Positions 25,720 to 35,606 of a DNA stretch of 64,000 nucleotides are shown here, piece by piece (the stretch's first letter is position 1; each line of letters opens with the position of its first letter). The DNA comes from Salinarimonas sp. (GTDB taxonomy: Bacteria; Pseudomonadota; Alphaproteobacteria; Rhizobiales; Beijerinckiaceae). The notes beneath the pieces are model-generated. The model was given only the letters and a program-made list of their open reading frames with translations, was not told the DNA's origin and ran no database searches. A program made the position numbers and the translations under genes. The stretch is from contig NZ_CP157794.1 of NCBI RefSeq assembly GCF_040111675.1, positions 3,617,501 through 3,681,500 on the forward strand, in the 5' to 3' direction.

Positions 25720-27006
25720 ATGGCGTTCGATTTTTCCGGCCGGCTCGCATCGTTGCGCTTCGATCTCGCTTGGCTTCCGTCGGGCCCGGAGGAAGCGAGC
25801 GAGCGTGATTGCGTCGCAGAGATCGGCATCGCGCTGGACGACCTCGATCTTCTGATGGCGCACGACACCTTTTCTCAGACGGTTCGCCCGACGACGAGGC
25901 TCTCCGCCTACCGGCTGGCGAGCTGGCTCGCCTCCAACTGGTGGCGGCTGCGGTGGGAGCCGCCGACCGACGATCTCGGCTGGCGGATGAGCCACGAGAT
26001 CTCGGCGATCGGAGGGGGCTACGTATGGCCGCACATCGCCTTCGCCAGCGACGGTGAAATCGTCGGCGTCCACGCGCGCCCAACCTTCGGGGGCGCGTTC
26101 GAGCCGATCGCCTATCTTCATGGGGTGGACGCGGCGGTCGCCGCAGAAACCTTCGAGCGCGCAGTCGACGACATCGTGGACATGACGGTGGCCCGCCTGC
26201 GCGACATCGGGCATGGGCAGGACGGGCTCGCGGCGCTCTGGGAGGAGATTCGCGAGGAGCGCACGGACTCCGACGCCACGCAGCACCGCCGCCTGGAGGC
26301 GCTCGCCGGGTACGATCCGGACGACATCCCACCGGCGCTGCTGAAGGAGCTGATCGCCGTTGGAAATGCCTGGGGCCGCCATGTGGCTGACGAGTTCGCA
26401 GCCGGGTTGAAGCACGCCAGCGCCGGCATCGGCGACGCCCTCGAGCGCGCGGCGACGAGCGCGTTCTCAATGCCGACCCCGAGCCCGCGCTCATTGCGGG
26501 TCCGCGGCAACCATGCCAATCGGCCGTGGGAGCGCGGCTACGCCATCGCGGAGGCTTTCCGATCGGAGGCAGGGCTCGGCCTCGATCCCCTCGTCGCCGA
26601 GACGGCGGCGCAGCCCCAGGACTCGACTGGCACGCCCGTGGGACTCGCATTCCGCGCCGACCCGATGGCGGACGAGATCCGGGTCTCGCTCGCCAAGCGC
26701 CATCCCCGTTCGCGGCGCTTCGAACTCATGTGCCTCGTCGGCGGCCACCTCGCCCGCCGAACGGCGGACGGTATCATTGCCGTTACCTCCGCATCCACGG
26801 CGCAGCAGAAGCTCCAGCGAGCATTCGCCGCGGAGGCCCTTTGCCCGATCGAGGGCATCCTCGACATGATCGAGGGGAAAACGGCGAACGATGATTTCTT
26901 GCAGGTCGTCGCCGACCGCTACGAGGTATCGCCAATGGTCGTAGAGTGGCAGCTGCGCAACCGCGCGCCCCAGGTGCTGATTCCTGGGCGCGACCTCGCT
27001 CCGTGA
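25720..27006 (+). CDS. Uncharacterised protein of a two-gene cassette, possible degenerate ImmA/IrrE-like C-terminus
   Basis: A 428-residue soluble protein. The N-terminal half has FDFSGRLASLRFDLAWLP, RLASWLASNWWRLRWEPPT (about residues 70-88) and SAIGGGYVWPHIAFASDG. The middle holds NHANRPWERGYAIAEAFRSE. The C-terminal 110 residues (RRFELMCLVGGHLARR, then AEALCPIEGILDMIEGK and ADRYEVSPMVVEWQLRN) resemble the helical end of ImmA/IrrE peptidases. However, the HExxH zinc motif is missing. It starts four bases after the YGGNP gene. It may be the effector or sensor of a defence or stress pair, which is inference. Confidence 0.6.
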   Translation: MAFDFSGRLASLRFDLAWLPSGPEEASERDCVAEIGIALDDLDLLMAHDTFSQTVRPTTRLSAYRLASWLASNWWRLRWEPPTDDLGWRMSHEISAIGGGYVWPHIAFASDGEIVGVHARPTFGGAFEPIAYLHGVDAAVAAETFERAVDDIVDMTVARLRDIGHGQDGLAALWEEIREERTDSDATQHRRLEALAGYDPDDIPPALLKELIAVGNAWGRHVADEFAAGLKHASAGIGDALERAATSAFSMPTPSPRSLRVRGNHANRPWERGYAIAEAFRSEAGLGLDPLVAETAAQPQDSTGTPVGLAFRADPMADEIRVSLAKRHPRSRRFELMCLVGGHLARRTADGIIAVTSASTAQQKLQRAFAAEALCPIEGILDMIEGKTANDDFLQVVADRYEVSPMVVEWQLRNRAPQVLIPGRDLAP

Positions 27007-27014
27007 GACGCCCC

Positions 27015-27413
27015 ATGAAACGCGGCTCCTCCATCGGCCTGTTCGGCCGCTTCGGGCGCTCCGAGGACCTCAAGCGGCTCGACGAGGCGCTGCGGCGCTG
27101 CGACGTGCATCCGATGACGCTCAAGGAAGCGGTGAAGCTCGCCGCCGTCTCGCTGATGAAGGACGAGGAGGGCGGGGGCGAGCCGCCGCCCTTCGCCTAT
27201 CCGCCGGCGGCGGAGCTCCTCGCCTATTGCGTCATGGGGCCGGACCCGTTCGCGCACGCGAACGGCGAGGCGGCGCTCGCGCGGGTCGAGGGCCGCGTCG
27301 AGCGGGCGCTGGAGGAGGACGGCACGCTCGACACCAAGCTGATCCTGCTCGCCATCACCTCCGGCGTCATCCAGCCGAGCGTGGTCGAGCGTTTCGGCCT
27401 CGAGGCCGGCTGA
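27015..27413 (+). CDS. Conserved alphaproteobacterial hypothetical protein
   Basis: A 132-residue soluble protein beginning with the distinctive SSIGLFGRFGRSEDLKRLDE. It continues with mostly helical sequence (LKEAVKLAAVSLMKDEE, AAELLAYCVMGPDPFAHANG, LILLAITSGVIQPSVVERFG). The pattern looks conserved in Hyphomicrobiales, but I know no function. ATG at 27015 is chosen because it starts the conserved part. It follows the two-gene cassette by eight bases but its base composition is like the core genome, so it may be a native neighbour. Confidence 0.65.
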   Translation: MKRGSSIGLFGRFGRSEDLKRLDEALRRCDVHPMTLKEAVKLAAVSLMKDEEGGGEPPPFAYPPAAELLAYCVMGPDPFAHANGEAALARVEGRVERALEEDGTLDTKLILLAITSGVIQPSVVERFGLEAG

Positions 27414-27417
27414 GCCG

Positions 27418-27807
27418 TCAGCTCGCCCCGCCGGGATCGGCGGCGAGCGCGTCCGGCGTATCCAGCCAGAAGCGCTCCATCAGGTAGACCGAGGCGCCGG
27501 GCACCTCGCCCTCGTCGGTGAAAAGCGCCTCCAGATCCGGCGTCGTCGCCGAGCGCGGGATCGCGGCGAAGCGGCACAGAACCCAGCGCTGGCGCGAGCG
27601 CCCGTCGGTCTCCACCGTGTAGTCGACCCGCACCTCGTTCTCGTCGGTCGCGACCGCGCGCAGGACCGCGATCCGCGCGCCTTCGGGGTTGAGCGGGGGA
27701 ATGGTCAGGCGGCACAGTCGCGCCTGTTCGCGCGTCGGCGCGCCGCCGCAGGAGGCGAGCGCCACGAAGAACGCCGCCAGCGCGGCGATCGCGAGGGTGC
27801 GGATCAA
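27418..27807 (-). CDS. Predicted lipoprotein
   Basis: A 129-residue protein with a lipoprotein signal peptide; the lipobox reads LASCGG, so Cys 20 would be acylated. The mature domain has two further cysteines (ARLCRLTIPPLNPEGARI and WVLCRFAAIPRS) and a beta-rich pattern ending in YLMERFWLDTP. No domain name is recognised. It lies seven bases downstream of hemB in the same direction and probably shares its transcript. Its C-terminus converges with the preceding gene four bases away. Confidence 0.65.
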   Translation of the reverse strand: MIRTLAIAALAAFFVALASCGGAPTREQARLCRLTIPPLNPEGARIAVLRAVATDENEVRVDYTVETDGRSRQRWVLCRFAAIPRSATTPDLEALFTDEGEVPGASVYLMERFWLDTPDALAADPGGAS

Positions 27808-27814
27808 GGTCGGC

Positions 27815-29475
<1,661 letters not shown>

Positions 29476-29487
29476 CGTAAACTCCGT

Positions 29488-29691
29488 TCATTGCTCGCCG
29501 AGCGCGTCAGGGTCGAGATCGAGCTGCTTCAAGATGCGCTTGATCGAAAGCGGCGTCAGGTTCTTCTGGACGGTCGTGACCCGGTCGCCGAACCGCACGC
29601 GTGCGTGAGACCCCTTGCCCTTGGAATAGTCGGCCTTGAAAGCCTTATACGTGCATTCTTTCCGTTCTGTCGACACTCGGTCGCCACCCAC
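29488..29691 (-). CDS. hicA: HicA-family toxin
   Basis: A 67-residue basic protein with the HicA core GKGSHARVRFGDRVTTVQ, in which His is the catalytic residue for mRNA cleavage. It continues with LTPLSIKRILKQLDLDPDAL, the usual C-terminal helix. The N-terminal helix differs from the textbook HicA. GTG codons at 29691 and 29676 are both possible starts; the first ends three bases from the upstream transporter stop. Pairing with hicB just downstream supports the call. Confidence 0.8.
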   Translation of the reverse strand: MGGDRVSTERKECTYKAFKADYSKGKGSHARVRFGDRVTTVQKNLTPLSIKRILKQLDLDPDALGEQ

Positions 29692-29694
29692 CCC

Positions 29695-30540
29695 TCATGC
29701 GATCCGGATCAGCACGATGCCCGCCAGCACCGCGCCGGCGCCGGACAGCTTCGCCCGGTCGAGCCGCTCGGCGAGACGCAGGCGCGCCAAGGCCAAGGCG
29801 AAGAGGATGCTCGTCTCGCGCAGCGCCGCGACGAGCGCGATCGGCGCGTTCGCGAGCGCCCAGAGCGCGATCCAGTAGCAGGTGAAGGCGATCGACCCGG
29901 CGAGCAGGCCCACGCGCCAGTGCGGCGTCATCGCGGCGAAGGCCGGGCGCCCGCGGGTCGCGCCGGCGAAAAGGATCATGCCGAGCCCGTCGAGCACGAA
30001 CATCCAGGCCGCGAAGGCGGCGACCTCGCCGGCGAGGCGCACGCCGATCCCGTCGATCACGGTGTAGGCCGCCGCGCTCGCCGCCGCGCCGAGTGTGATC
30101 GCGAGCGTCGCGGCCCGGGCGCCGGCGAGAGCGCCCGCGCCCGAGCCGGACAGGATCACGACGCCGGCCCCGATCACGCCGACGCCCACGAGCCCCAGCG
30201 GCGGCACGCTCTCGCCGAGCAGCCCCACCGACGCGCCGGTGACGAGTGCGAGGGTGAGCCCGCGCATGACCGGATAGACCCGCGCGAGCTCGCCCGTGTC
30301 GTAGGCGCGCGCGAGGAAGACCTTGTAGGTCGTGTGCGGGATCGCGGTGAGCAGGAGCCACGGCCACGCCGCCGCGGCGGGCAGCGGGACGAACGGCACG
30401 ATCGCGCAGGCGATCGCCGTCTGCACCACGGCGATCATCAGCATCATCGTGAAGCGATCGACGTTCGCCTTGACGAGCGCGTTCCAGGCCGCGTGCAGGA
30501 AGGCCGCGAACAGGATCGCGGCGAGGACGAGGGGATCCAT
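29695..30540 (-). CDS. EamA-family (DMT) transporter
   Basis: A 281-residue inner-membrane protein with about ten helices in two EamA repeats, for example WNALVKANVDRFTMMLMIAV and a second half ending in LRLAERLDRAKLSGAGAVLA. The drug/metabolite transporter superfamily exports amino acids, sugars or other metabolites; the cargo is unknown. It lies 45 bases downstream of the split transketolase genes on the same strand and just upstream of hicA. Its base composition is like the core genome. Confidence 0.85.
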   Translation of the reverse strand: MDPLVLAAILFAAFLHAAWNALVKANVDRFTMMLMIAVVQTAIACAIVPFVPLPAAAAWPWLLLTAIPHTTYKVFLARAYDTGELARVYPVMRGLTLALVTGASVGLLGESVPPLGLVGVGVIGAGVVILSGSGAGALAGARAATLAITLGAAASAAAYTVIDGIGVRLAGEVAAFAAWMFVLDGLGMILFAGATRGRPAFAAMTPHWRVGLLAGSIAFTCYWIALWALANAPIALVAALRETSILFALALARLRLAERLDRAKLSGAGAVLAGIVLIRIA

Positions 30541-30585
30541 TTCAGAGCACGTTTCGGATGGGCCCGGCGGCTGGGTTTTCGGGCG

Positions 30586-31530
30586 TCACGCCGCATGCCT
30601 CGCGGACAGCCAGTCGAGGATCGTGGCGTGAAGGCCATCGACGTCGAGCCGGCAGGCGCGCAGGATCTGCTCGGGACTGCCCGTGGGTGCGAATTCGTCG
30701 ATGCCCAGGCTCAGCGCCCGGCAGGCGGTCTGCCGCGCGAGCGCGGAGACGACGGCGCTTCCCATGCCGCCAGCGGTTACGCCCTCTTCGATGGTGACGA
30801 CTCCCTGAACGCCATGCGCATTCCGGGAGATCGCGACCGGATCGAGCGGCCTGACGCTGCCCACCTCAAGCACACGCGTCTCGATGCCAGATAAGGCGAG
30901 ACGCTCGGCGGCGATCAAAGCGATGTGCGTCAGCACGCCGTTGCAGCACAGGAGGAGATCGGCGCCATCACGCAAAACGCGGTGGGCGCCGAAGCGGAAC
31001 GGCGTGCGGAGCTCGACCAAACGTGGCAGCGGCGTTCTCGGCACCCGAATGAAGACCGGCCCGTCCAGCGACAGCGCCGCGTCCAGGGCGGCAGCCGTGT
31101 CCACGTCGTCCGACGGAACGGCGATGGGCAGGTCGGGGATCGCCCGCATCCACGACACGTCCTCGATCGAGTGGTGCGTGGCTCCAAGCGCCCCATAGGA
31201 AACGCCGGGGCTCATCCCGACGAGCTTTACCCCGGCTCGGGAGTAGGCCACGTCGACCTTGATCTGCTCGGTCGCGCGCCCCGTCAGGAAGCACGACGCG
31301 GCCGACACGATCGGCGTCAGGCCGGTACGAGCGAGCCCCGCCGCGACGCCAACCATATTCTGCTCCGCGATGCCTACATTGATGAGCCGCTCGGGGAAGC
31401 GCCTCCCGAATTCCGTCAGCTTGCCGGACGACACCGAGTCGTTCACGACGACGACTATGCGCTCGTCCAGCTCCGCGCGCTCGCAAAGCTTCTCGGCGAA
31501 GGCGACGCGACAATCAAAGAGATTAGACAT
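30586..31530 (-). CDS. Transketolase, C-terminal subunit
   Basis: A 314-residue protein corresponding to the pyrimidine-binding and C-terminal domains of transketolase. INVGIAEQNMVGVAAGLARTG contains the Glu that activates thiamine pyrophosphate, and GATHHSIEDVSWMRAIPDLP follows the family pattern. It must pair with the N-terminal subunit encoded just upstream, whose end it overlaps by eight bases. Split transketolases act in specialised sugar routes (such as apulose 4-phosphate cleavage) as well as in unknown ones. The DNA is clearly less GC-rich than its surroundings, which hints at transfer. Confidence 0.88.
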   Translation of the reverse strand: MSNLFDCRVAFAEKLCERAELDERIVVVVNDSVSSGKLTEFGRRFPERLINVGIAEQNMVGVAAGLARTGLTPIVSAASCFLTGRATEQIKVDVAYSRAGVKLVGMSPGVSYGALGATHHSIEDVSWMRAIPDLPIAVPSDDVDTAAALDAALSLDGPVFIRVPRTPLPRLVELRTPFRFGAHRVLRDGADLLLCCNGVLTHIALIAAERLALSGIETRVLEVGSVRPLDPVAISRNAHGVQGVVTIEEGVTAGGMGSAVVSALARQTACRALSLGIDEFAPTGSPEQILRACRLDVDGLHATILDWLSARHAA

Positions 31531-32335
31531 CCTGAGCGGCCTCAATCTCGGCGATCGCGAGCGACAGTTCGCTGCTGTTGGGTATACGATGATGCCAATC
31601 GGCTCGCCCCTCCATGAAGGAGACGCCTTTCCCCTTGACCGTATTGGCGAGAATGCAATACGGCCGCCCGCGCTGGTCGTCTCGTGAAAGTGCTGAACGG
31701 AGTTGCAGATGATCGTGGCCGTCGATCTCGGAGACGAGCCAGCCAAAACTCTCCAGCTTCGCGCGCAGGTCTCCCAGGCTGCAGATGTCCTCCGTATGTC
31801 CGCCGTGCTGAAGTCGGTTGCGGTCGACGATCAGGACGAGATTATCCAGGCGTCGGTGTGCGGCGAACATGAGGGCCTCCCAGTTGCTGCCCTCCTGCAA
31901 CTCGCCGTCGCCCGCGAGAACGTAGCAGTCGAAGCGGGTCGAGCCGAGCGATGCGGCGAGCGCGATGCCCCCGCCTACGCAAAGGCCATGACCGAGTGGG
32001 CCGGTACTCGCCTCGACCAGGGGCAGCTTCGTGACGGCGGGATGACCGCTGAGCTGAGACTGGAAGGCTCCGAAGGAGTCGAGCTCACTCGGATCGAGCA
32101 GCCCCACGGCGGCCAGCGCCGCGTAATATGCGATCGCCGCGTGCCCTTTGCTCAAGATGAAGCGATCCCTGCCCGGCCAGGAGGGATCCTCGCTGTCGTA
32201 GCGCAACTTTTCGGCGAACAAGACCGCGAGAATATCCGCGCAAGAGAGATCACCACCGGGATGACCGAGATCGGCACGATGCGCCACCGCGAGCGCGGTG
32301 CGCCGAATGAAGCTGGCGATATCGACAGAAGCCAT
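31523..32335 (-). CDS. Transketolase, N-terminal subunit
   Basis: A 270-residue TPP-binding subunit. It has RADLGHPGGDLSCADILAVL, RDRFILSKGHAAIAYYAAL, and the TPP motif GDGELQEGSNWEA, ending in VLIVDRNRLQ. All are expected for the first domain of transketolase. The ATG at 32335 is chosen because GGGAG lies six bases upstream; an ATG at 32341 abuts the same site too closely. Substrate is not shown by sequence. No pentose-specific kinase or isomerase is adjacent. Confidence 0.88.
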   Translation of the reverse strand: MASVDIASFIRRTALAVAHRADLGHPGGDLSCADILAVLFAEKLRYDSEDPSWPGRDRFILSKGHAAIAYYAALAAVGLLDPSELDSFGAFQSQLSGHPAVTKLPLVEASTGPLGHGLCVGGGIALAASLGSTRFDCYVLAGDGELQEGSNWEALMFAAHRRLDNLVLIVDRNRLQHGGHTEDICSLGDLRAKLESFGWLVSEIDGHDHLQLRSALSRDDQRGRPYCILANTVKGKGVSFMEGRADWHHRIPNSSELSLAIAEIEAAQDV

Positions 32336-32516
32336 GGCCATCTCCCAACGCGATTTGAGATTGCGTAGCCACAGCTTTCGCACGAGTCAACGGAAAAGTT
32401 AGCCGTGAAACAAGATGCGATTTCGGGTCGCAGGTAGGCGAAAGCCGTGCCCGCCCCGCCCCGCATTGACGCCCCCTCCCCCGCCCGCCTAAACCCGTCT
32501 GCCACAGGAGAGCGCC

Positions 32517-33590
32517 ATGACCCAGACGTCGCCCGACACGCCCACCGACACGCCGGACGCCCTCTGCCGCATCGACGGCGCCGCCGGGCTGATCACGCTG
32601 AACCGCCCCGAGGCCTTGAACGCGCTCACCCTGGACGCCGTGCGCGCCATGCGCGCCGCCCTCGACGCCTGGGCCCACGATCCCGCCGTGACCCGCGTCG
32701 TGGTCGAGGGCGCGGGCGAGAAGGCGTTCTGCGCGGGGGGCGACATCCGCAAGCTGGTGGAGGCCGGCAAGGCCGGGCGGCGCGCGGAGGCGGAGGCGTT
32801 CTGGCGCGAGGAATACGAGCTGAATGCGCTGATCGCGCGCTATCCGAAGCCCTACGTCGCGCTGATCGACGGCATCTGCATGGGCGGCGGCGTCGGCGTG
32901 TCGCTGCACGGCTCGCACCGGGTGGCGGGCGAGCGCTACCTCTTCGCCATGCCGGAGGTCGGGATCGGCTTCTTCCCCGATGTCGGCGCGAGCCACGCGC
33001 TGCCGCGGCTGCCCGGCAAGACCGGTCTCTATCTCGCGCTCACCGGCGCGCGCCTGAAGCAGGCGGACGCGCTCGCCATGGGGCTCGCGACGCACGCGGT
33101 GGGCGCCACCGCCATGCCGGAGATCCGCGCCGGGCTCCTCGCCGGGGAGGACGTCGACGCGCTGCTCGACCGCTTCCGCCACGATCCCGGCCCCGCGCCC
33201 ATCGAGACCCGGGCCGCGACCGTCGACGCCTGCTTCGGCGAGGGCTCGGTCGAGGGGATCGTCGCCGCGCTCGAGCGCATGGCGACCGAGGGCGACGCGC
33301 CGGCGGGCGAGATCCTCGGCATGATGCGCGGCAAGTCGCCGACCTCGCAGAAGCTCGCCTTCGAGCAGATGCGCCGCGGCGCGACCCTGTCGTTCGAGGA
33401 GGCGATGCGCATGGAGTTCCGCATCGTCTCGCGCATCCTCGACGGGCACGACTTCTACGAGGGCGTGCGCGCGGTGCTGATCGACAAGGACCACGCCCCG
33501 CACTGGCAGCCCGCGCGGCTGGAGGACGTCGCGCCGGAGATGGTCGAGGCCTATTTCGCCCCGCTCGGCGACCGGGAGCTCACCGTCTGA
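32517..33590 (+). CDS. 3-hydroxyisobutyryl-CoA hydrolase (enoyl-CoA hydratase/isomerase family)
   Basis: A 357-residue crotonase-fold enzyme of the HIBCH type, which hydrolyses 3-hydroxyisobutyryl-CoA in valine breakdown. AFCAGGDIRKLVEAGK forms the oxyanion hole and YLFAMPEVGIGFFPDVGASH includes the Glu and Asp typical of HIBCH. The C-terminus has FYEGVRAVLIDKDHAPHWQP, the conserved closing motif. The length fits HIBCH rather than the shorter enoyl-CoA hydratases. It overlaps the next gene by one base in TGATG. Confidence 0.92.
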   Translation: MTQTSPDTPTDTPDALCRIDGAAGLITLNRPEALNALTLDAVRAMRAALDAWAHDPAVTRVVVEGAGEKAFCAGGDIRKLVEAGKAGRRAEAEAFWREEYELNALIARYPKPYVALIDGICMGGGVGVSLHGSHRVAGERYLFAMPEVGIGFFPDVGASHALPRLPGKTGLYLALTGARLKQADALAMGLATHAVGATAMPEIRAGLLAGEDVDALLDRFRHDPGPAPIETRAATVDACFGEGSVEGIVAALERMATEGDAPAGEILGMMRGKSPTSQKLAFEQMRRGATLSFEEAMRMEFRIVSRILDGHDFYEGVRAVLIDKDHAPHWQPARLEDVAPEMVEAYFAPLGDRELTV

Positions 33591-34060
33591 TGTGGCCCTT
33601 CCGCCGCCGCGTCACGCGCGCGCCCGAACCGCCCCCGGAATTCGCCGCCGACGCGGCTTTGCGGCTCGACGAGCCCGCGCCCGCGCGCAGCTTCTCCTGG
33701 GACCGCGCGCTCACCTGGTTCATGCGGCTGATGGCGCTCCTGTGGATCGCCAAGGGGCTCTCGTTCTGGGGCGTGATCGTCGGTGCGGGCGACGTGGTCC
33801 CGCCGTTCCAGGACCGCTCCCTCGGCTTCCAGGCCACCGTGATCTATTTCGGGATCGTCGACCTGATCGCGGCGGTCGGGCTGTGGCTCACCGCCACCTG
33901 GGGCGGCGTGCTGTGGCTGCTCGCCGTGATGAGCCACCTCATCCTGGCGGTGTTCTTCCCCGGCGTCGTGCCGGTGAGCCTGACGCTGGCGGCGGTCTAT
34001 TGTGCGCTGATGGTTACCTATCTCCTGATCTCGTACCTCGCATCTGGTGAAGAGGAGTAA
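33590..34060 (+). CDS. DUF6163-type membrane protein
   Basis: A 156-residue protein with a basic, Pro-rich N-terminus and four hydrophobic helices, including LTWFMRLMALLWIAKGLSFW and VSLTLAAVYCALMVTYLLIS. It matches my recollection of the DUF6163 family found next to ldtR in Hyphomicrobiales. Function is unknown. The ATG overlaps the upstream stop (TGATG), so it is probably translationally coupled to the hydrolase gene. The ldtR gene follows after a 200-base AT-rich gap. Confidence 0.72.
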   Translation: MWPFRRRVTRAPEPPPEFAADAALRLDEPAPARSFSWDRALTWFMRLMALLWIAKGLSFWGVIVGAGDVVPPFQDRSLGFQATVIYFGIVDLIAAVGLWLTATWGGVLWLLAVMSHLILAVFFPGVVPVSLTLAAVYCALMVTYLLISYLASGEEE

Positions 34061-34154
34061 GGGTTAACGAGATCTCGCCTAGATCTCACAAGGCCTGGAG
34101 CCTTTGAGGATGAATATCGGCGTATCTTTCTGGGATTGGCCGAAAAGCGGAAAC

Positions 34155-34185
34155 TTGTCGTTCATCCTGTCGTTTAAACTCGTTT
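34155..34185 (+). promoter_or_regulatory. Direct repeat, candidate LdtR/MarR operator
   Basis: TGTCGTT occurs at 34156-34162 and again at 34168-34174, a 12-base period, and a further CGTTTTT follows at 34181. The repeat lies about 85-105 bases upstream of the ldtR start, in a conspicuously AT-rich region. One-turn spacing of the copies suits a dimeric regulator such as LdtR acting on its own promoter. Binding is inferred. Confidence 0.4.
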
Positions 34186-34260
34186 TTATCGGAGCAACCT
34201 AGTTTCGCCTCATGAACGAGCCGGGAAGCCGGCCACTACACAAAAACAGTGAGGCGCATG

Positions 34261-34776
34261 ATGAACACTCTGGCGAAGACCCTCGTCGAGCCCGTGTCCC
34301 AGGAGGAGACGGCCGGCGCCGTGAAGCCCGCCTATCTCGAGGCCCTGCACCTCGTGGAGCGTCTGCACCGCCGGCTGCTCGACGTGATCAAGGACGAGTT
34401 CGAGCGCCGCGGCCGCGACGACGTCAACTCGGTGCAGGCGCTGCTTCTCTACAATATCGGCGACAAGGAGCTGACCGCGAGCGAGCTGCGCACCCGCGGC
34501 TACTATCTCGGCTCGAACGTCTCCTACAACGTCAAGAAGCTCGTCGAGATGGGCTACCTCCACCACGCCCGCTCGCGCGTCGACCGCCGCGCGGTGCGCA
34601 TCTCGCTCACCGAGCGCGGCAAGGAGGTGCACGACATCGTGCAGGCCCTCTACGAGAAGCACTCGCGCACGATCGCCCCGATCGGCGGCATCTCGGACGA
34701 GGACTTCACGCGCCTCAACACGGCGCTGACGCGCCTCGAGCGCTTCTGGACGGACCAGATCCGCTACCGGCTCTGA
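34261..34776 (+). CDS. ldtR: MarR-family transcriptional regulator, LdtR-type
   Basis: A 171-residue winged-helix protein. The DNA-binding part is DDVNSVQALLLYNIGDKELT, then ELRTRGYYLGSNVSYNVKKL and a wing, RSRVDRRAVRISLTERGK. The RGYYLGSNVSYNVKKLVEMG recognition region is characteristic of the LdtR group in Hyphomicrobiales, which controls L,D-transpeptidase and envelope stress genes. ATG at 34261 has GAGG six bases upstream. The neighbouring DUF6163 gene is the usual partner. Confidence 0.88.
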   Translation: MNTLAKTLVEPVSQEETAGAVKPAYLEALHLVERLHRRLLDVIKDEFERRGRDDVNSVQALLLYNIGDKELTASELRTRGYYLGSNVSYNVKKLVEMGYLHHARSRVDRRAVRISLTERGKEVHDIVQALYEKHSRTIAPIGGISDEDFTRLNTALTRLERFWTDQIRYRL

Positions 34777-34973
34777 GGGGTCACGGGGACGAGAAAACCT
34801 GGACAGGAACACCGGGGGCCGGGGGGCCCGACGGAACGCGCGGGCGGCGGGGCCGGGAGGCTCTCGCCGCCCGTGTGCGTTTTCATGCACGGCTCGATGC
34901 GATGCGGTTCGTCGATGGACGCGTTATCGTCTCGGCGGCGGATCGCGCCGCGACGCGTGCGGGAGGACCTTCG

Positions 34974-35585
34974 GTGAGGAAGATCAAGATCATCGAGCAC
35001 GTCTCGCTCGACGGCGTGATCCAGGCGCCCGGCCGGCCGGACGAGGATGTGGACGGCGGCTTCGTGCATGGCGGCTGGGTCGTCCCGCATTTCGACCCGA
35101 TCGTCGGGCAGGCGATCGACGACGTCCATGCCGCGCCCTTCGACCTGCTGCTCGGGCGGCGCACCTACGACATCTGGAGCGCGTACTGGCCGCAGGTCGC
35201 GCGCAACCCGATGGCGGACAGCCTCAACGCCGCGACGAAATACGTCGCGACGCACAGGCCGGAGAGCCTGGCATGGGGGCCCGTCGAGGCGCTGGGCGCG
35301 GACGTCCTCGCGGGGATCCGCGCGGCCAAGGCGAAGCCGGGGCCCGATCTCGTCGTCTGGGGAAGCTCGACGCTGACGCCGATCCTGCTCGGCCGGGGCC
35401 TCGCGGACCTGCTCGTGCTGCTCGTGTATCCCGTCCTGCTGGGCCGGGGAAAACGCCTGTTCGCCGCCGACGCCGATCCCTGCGAGCTCGCGCTCGTGAG
35501 CACGCAGGCCGCGCCCTCGGGCGTGATCGTGAGCACGTACGAGCCGCGCGGGCCGCTGCGGACGGGATCCTTCGAGCCGGACTGA
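34974..35585 (+). CDS. Dihydrofolate reductase-like (RibD C-terminal domain) protein
   Basis: A 203-residue protein with the RibD_C/DHFR fold. It begins IKIIEHVSLDGVIQAPGRPD, then PFDLLLGRRTYDIWSAYWP, DLVVWGSSTLTPILLGRGL and LVYPVLLGRGKRLFA. These standalone proteins are probably NADPH-dependent reductases whose substrates are unknown. The GTG at 34974 has GGGAGG seven bases upstream; longer frames run back through ldtR and are rejected. It converges with the GntR-type regulator gene. Confidence 0.82.
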   Translation: MRKIKIIEHVSLDGVIQAPGRPDEDVDGGFVHGGWVVPHFDPIVGQAIDDVHAAPFDLLLGRRTYDIWSAYWPQVARNPMADSLNAATKYVATHRPESLAWGPVEALGADVLAGIRAAKAKPGPDLVVWGSSTLTPILLGRGLADLLVLLVYPVLLGRGKRLFAADADPCELALVSTQAAPSGVIVSTYEPRGPLRTGSFEPD

Positions 35586-35606
35586 TCTCCCGGCCGGCGG
35601 CTGGGC

